A DNA stretch of 8,356 nucleotides, from NCBI GenBank assembly GCA_910587495.1, contig CAJUMT010000153.1, positions 1 through 8,356 on the forward strand, in the 5' to 3' direction. The notes beneath the pieces were generated by a model. The model saw nothing but the letters and a program-made list of their open reading frames with translations. It did not search any database and was not told the DNA's origin. Shown here in pieces: positions 6,523 to 8,356 of the stretch (the first letter of the stretch is position 1; each line of letters starts with the position of its first letter). The translations under genes and the position numbers were made by a program. The DNA comes from an uncultured Lachnospiraceae bacterium. Lineage in GTDB: Bacteria; Bacillota_A; Clostridia; Lachnospirales; Lachnospiraceae.

Positions 6523-7179
6523 ATGAGCTACAGTATAGCGATCGACGGTCCGGCAGGAGCCGGGAAAAGCACCATCGCGAAGATGATCGCAAAGAAAAAG
6601 AATTATATATATGTGGATACCGGTGCCATGTACCGGGCTATGGCGTTGTATCTGCTCCGCAACCATGTAGATCCAAAGGATACGGAAATGATTAAAAATG
6701 CATGTGTACAGGCGAATATTTCCATTGCATATCAAGACGGAGAGCAGGTAGTACTTCTGAACGGAGAAAATGTAAACCAGTATTTACGGACAGAAGAAGT
6801 GGGAAATATGGCTTCCTGTTCCTCTCCCGTGCCGGCAGTCAGGGAAAAGCTTGTGGAACTGCAGCAAAAACTTGCGGCAAAAGCGGATGTGGTCATGGAC
6901 GGGCGGGATATCGGGACTGTGGTGCTGCCAAACGCGGATGTAAAAATCTATCTGACAGCCAGCAGCCATACCCGGGCGCAGCGCCGTTATCTGGAACTTC
7001 TGGAAAAAGGCGAAGATGCGGACATGAAAAAAATCGAGCAGGATATCATAGAACGGGACGACCGGGATATGCACAGAGAACATTCACCTCTTCGTCAGGC
7101 AGAAGACGCTGTTCTTGTGGACTCTTCCGACATGACTGCCGATGAGGTGGCGGAAAGGATATTGTCCTTATGCAGGTAA
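6523..7179 (+). CDS. cmk: cytidylate (CMP/dCMP) kinase
   Basis: Phosphorylates CMP and dCMP with ATP to the diphosphates, in cytoplasmic pyrimidine nucleotide metabolism. At 218 residues it has normal family length. The P-loop GPAGAGKS spans residues 9-16; the nucleotide-binding segment YVDTGAMYRA is at 30-39; VVMDGRDIGTVVLP and VKIYLTAS follow in the core; the lid carries R.RRYLELLEKG and IIERDDRDMHREHSPL, with the conserved Arg-Asp pairs; the C-terminal LVDSSDMTADEV is the usual ending. ATG 6523 is preceded by AGGGGGT (6508-6514) within the end of the flavoprotein gene, 2 nt after its stop. Its own stop overlaps the ispH start by 10 nt, suggesting coupled translation. Identification is secure. 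Confidence 0.97.
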   Translation: MSYSIAIDGPAGAGKSTIAKMIAKKKNYIYVDTGAMYRAMALYLLRNHVDPKDTEMIKNACVQANISIAYQDGEQVVLLNGENVNQYLRTEEVGNMASCSSPVPAVREKLVELQQKLAAKADVVMDGRDIGTVVLPNADVKIYLTASSHTRAQRRYLELLEKGEDADMKKIEQDIIERDDRDMHREHSPLRQAEDAVLVDSSDMTADEVAERILSLCR

Positions 7180-8015
7180 AGGTGGCAAAAAGCGCCGGGT
7201 TTTGTTTTGGCGTCCAGCGGGCAGTGGATACAGTTTACGAACAAGTAGAACATGGAAAGAAACCGATCTATACCTATGGTCCTATCATCCATAATGAAGT
7301 CGTAGTGCAGGATTTGGAAACAAAAGGCGTGCAGGTGATTCATCATAAAGAAGAACTTTCCCAAATCACGGAAGGGACGGTCATTATCCGTTCCCATGGA
7401 GTAGGAAAGGATGTTTATGATTTGATTGAAAAACAGGGACTTATATGCGTGGATGCCACTTGCCCATTTGTGAAGAAAATTCACCGCGTAGTGGAAAAAG
7501 AGAGCAGGGCAGGAAAGCAGATCGTGATTATCGGAAACGATCAGCATCCGGAAGTGGAAGGCATCAAAGGGTGGTGCCGGACAAAAGCATATGTCGTTGA
7601 ATCGGCGACACAGGCGGAAAAATTTGTGCCGGAAGAACCGGTTTCATTGTGTATTGTTTCACAGACGACATTTAACTACAAGAAATTTAAAGATTTAGTT
7701 GAAATTCTTGATAAAAAGAGTTATGATAGAATTGTTGTAAATACGATTTGCAATGCGACGGAGGAACGGCAGACAGAAGCGCGGCGTATTGCAAAAGAAG
7801 TAGATGTCATGATAGTGATTGGCGGCAGCCACAGTTCAAATACCCAAAAGTTATTTGAGATTTGCAGAAAGGAATGCGAGACAACTTACTATATACAGAC
7901 AGTCCATGACCTGGATTTAGACGTATTACAATCTACTGGCCTTATAGGTATTACAGCAGGGGCTTCCACCCCACAGAAAATTATTGAGGAGGTTCAAACA
8001 AGGTGTCAGAGTTAA
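7170..8015 (+). CDS. ispH: 4-hydroxy-3-methylbut-2-enyl diphosphate reductase (IspH/LytB)
   Basis: Last enzyme of the MEP isoprenoid pathway, reducing HMBPP to IPP and DMAPP with a [4Fe-4S] cluster. At 281 residues it is a complete stand-alone IspH. The three cluster cysteines are Cys12 (AGFCFGV), Cys98 (DATCPFV) and Cys194 (NTICNATEERQ). Substrate-pocket residues are also present: His41 (IIHNE), His76 (RSHGV), His126 and catalytic Glu128 (QHPEVEG), Thr166/167 (SQTTF), the SSN of GGSHSSNT (222-224) and Ser266 (AGASTP). ATG 7170 lies inside the last codons of cmk, with AAAGGA (7154-7159) 10 nt upstream. The 3' end overlaps rpsA by 13 nt in another frame. In several Clostridia IspH and S1 are one fused protein; here each has its own stop or start. 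An AT-rich patch (7660-7740) stands out within the gene. Confidence 0.97.
   Translation: MQVKVAKSAGFCFGVQRAVDTVYEQVEHGKKPIYTYGPIIHNEVVVQDLETKGVQVIHHKEELSQITEGTVIIRSHGVGKDVYDLIEKQGLICVDATCPFVKKIHRVVEKESRAGKQIVIIGNDQHPEVEGIKGWCRTKAYVVESATQAEKFVPEEPVSLCIVSQTTFNYKKFKDLVEILDKKSYDRIVVNTICNATEERQTEARRIAKEVDVMIVIGGSHSSNTQKLFEICRKECETTYYIQTVHDLDLDVLQSTGLIGITAGASTPQKIIEEVQTRCQS
7699..7727 (+). promoter_or_regulatory. candidate internal promoter in ispH upstream of rpsA
   Basis: TTGAAA (7699-7704), a 17-nt spacer and TATGAT (7722-7727) resemble a sigma-A promoter. They lie in the most AT-rich segment of the gene (bases 7681-7740 contain 12 G/C in 60). The start would be near 7734, about 270 nt before the rpsA GTG. 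S1 is usually needed in far larger amounts than IspH, so a private promoter would make sense. Prediction only; AT richness raises the chance of a false match. Confidence 0.35.
7987..7992 (+). promoter_or_regulatory. Shine-Dalgarno site of rpsA inside the end of ispH
   Basis: A full AGGAGG lies 10 nt before GTG 8003, within the ispH Glu-Glu-Val codons. It supports the GTG as a real initiation site and separate translation of rpsA despite the overlap. Confidence 0.75.
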
Positions 8016-8356
8016 GTTTTGAACAGATGTTGGAAGATTCAGTAAAAACTATCAGAACAGGAGAGGTCGTAGAGGGCACGGTCATTGACGTTAAAAAAGA
8101 TGAGATCATCTTGAATATAGGCTACAAGTCAGACGGTATCGTAACCAGGCATGAGTATACCAATACACAGAACGCGGATCTGACCACGATGGTTTCTCCG
8201 GGTGACAAGATGGAAGTAAAGGTTCTGAAAGTGAACGACGGAGACGGGCAGGTACAGCTGTCCTACAGAAGAGTTGCTGCAGAGCGGGGAAGCAAGAGAT
8301 TAGAAGAAGCATTTGAGAACAGAGAGGTACTGACAGCAAAGGTTACACAGGTTCTT
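8003..8356 (+). CDS. rpsA: 30S ribosomal protein S1 / S1 RNA-binding domain protein, 3' partial
   Basis: First 118 residues of an S1-type RNA-binding protein; the frame is open at the right edge. It begins GTG-TCA-GAG (M-S-E-L-S-F-E-Q-M-L), the form I expect for clostridial S1 proteins, and has AGGAGG 10 nt upstream. An ATG eight codons later (8027) would drop conserved residues and lacks such a site. The first S1 (OB-fold) repeat spans about residues 20-92: GEVVEGTVIDV, GYKSDGIV, SPGDKMEVKVLKV and QVQLSYRR. A helical linker (ERGSKRLEEAFENRE) and the opening of a second repeat (LTAKVTQVL) follow. S1 helps mRNA binding to the 30S subunit; clostridial forms have fewer repeats than the six of E. 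coli. The start overlaps ispH by 13 nt in the -1 frame, so translation may be coupled. Confidence 0.92.
   Translation, partial: MSELSFEQMLEDSVKTIRTGEVVEGTVIDVKKDEIILNIGYKSDGIVTRHEYTNTQNADLTTMVSPGDKMEVKVLKVNDGDGQVQLSYRRVAAERGSKRLEEAFENREVLTAKVTQVL

Noticed and set aside
6702..7145. Alternative-frame open reading frame of about 147 codons within cmk
   Set aside because: Composition is rich in Arg, Gly, Cys and Ser as expected of a shifted frame; cmk itself is complete and conserved.
7095..7547. Minus-strand open frame of about 150 codons opposite cmk/ispH
   Set aside because: It spans the junction of two secure plus-strand genes and shows no family features or plausible ribosome site.
7994..8004. 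Possible slippery heptamer for programmed -1 frameshifting at the ispH/rpsA junction
   Set aside because: The in-frame codons CAA ACA AGG do not form an X XXY YYZ heptamer; independent initiation at GTG 8003 is the simpler explanation.

Overview
The window is a contiguous, fully plus-strand stretch of a low-to-mid GC Gram-positive anaerobe, most likely a member of the Clostridia and probably Lachnospiraceae. This rests on the strong AGGAGG-type ribosome binding sites, the lipoprotein signal peptide typical of Firmicutes, the sodium-pump decarboxylase genes, and the order flavoprotein - cmk - ispH - rpsA, which I associate with that family. No mobile element, CRISPR array, tRNA or rRNA is visible.

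Bases 1-5206 hold the 3' part of a biotin-dependent sodium-pump decarboxylase/transcarboxylase operon. In order it encodes an acyl-CoA-type carboxyltransferase (12S/MmdA-like, cut by the left edge), a lipoprotein fused to an OadG/MmdD-type small membrane subunit, a stand-alone biotin carrier protein, the OadB/MmdB-type Na+-translocating beta subunit, and a second, keto-acid-type carboxyltransferase (5S/OadA-like) without its own biotin domain. Two carboxyltransferases of different substrate class therefore share one biotin carrier and one membrane pump. The simplest reading is carboxyl transfer between an acyl-CoA and a keto acid (pyruvate/oxaloacetate), with the option of decarboxylating carboxybiotin at the pump to export Na+. 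A strong intrinsic terminator at 5218-5252 closes the unit.

Bases 5270 to the end hold a second tightly packed transcription unit: an HI0933/YhiN/BaiN-type flavoprotein, cytidylate kinase (cmk), HMBPP reductase (ispH) and the start of a ribosomal protein S1-type gene (rpsA, cut by the right edge). Gaps are 2 nt, -10 nt and -13 nt, so translation is probably coupled. Two promoter-like sequences lie inside coding regions, one in the flavoprotein gene upstream of cmk and one in an unusually AT-rich patch of ispH upstream of rpsA.

All the genes belong to recognised families, and I see no wholly new system. The points most worth a second look are the composition of the decarboxylase operon, a divergent substrate pocket in its first carboxyltransferase, the lipoprotein-OadG fusion, a 64-nt inverted repeat between the second and third genes, the -1 frame ispH/rpsA overlap (these two are fused in some Clostridia), and the candidate internal promoters. 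The longest stretch without a gene is 117 nt (2087-2203).
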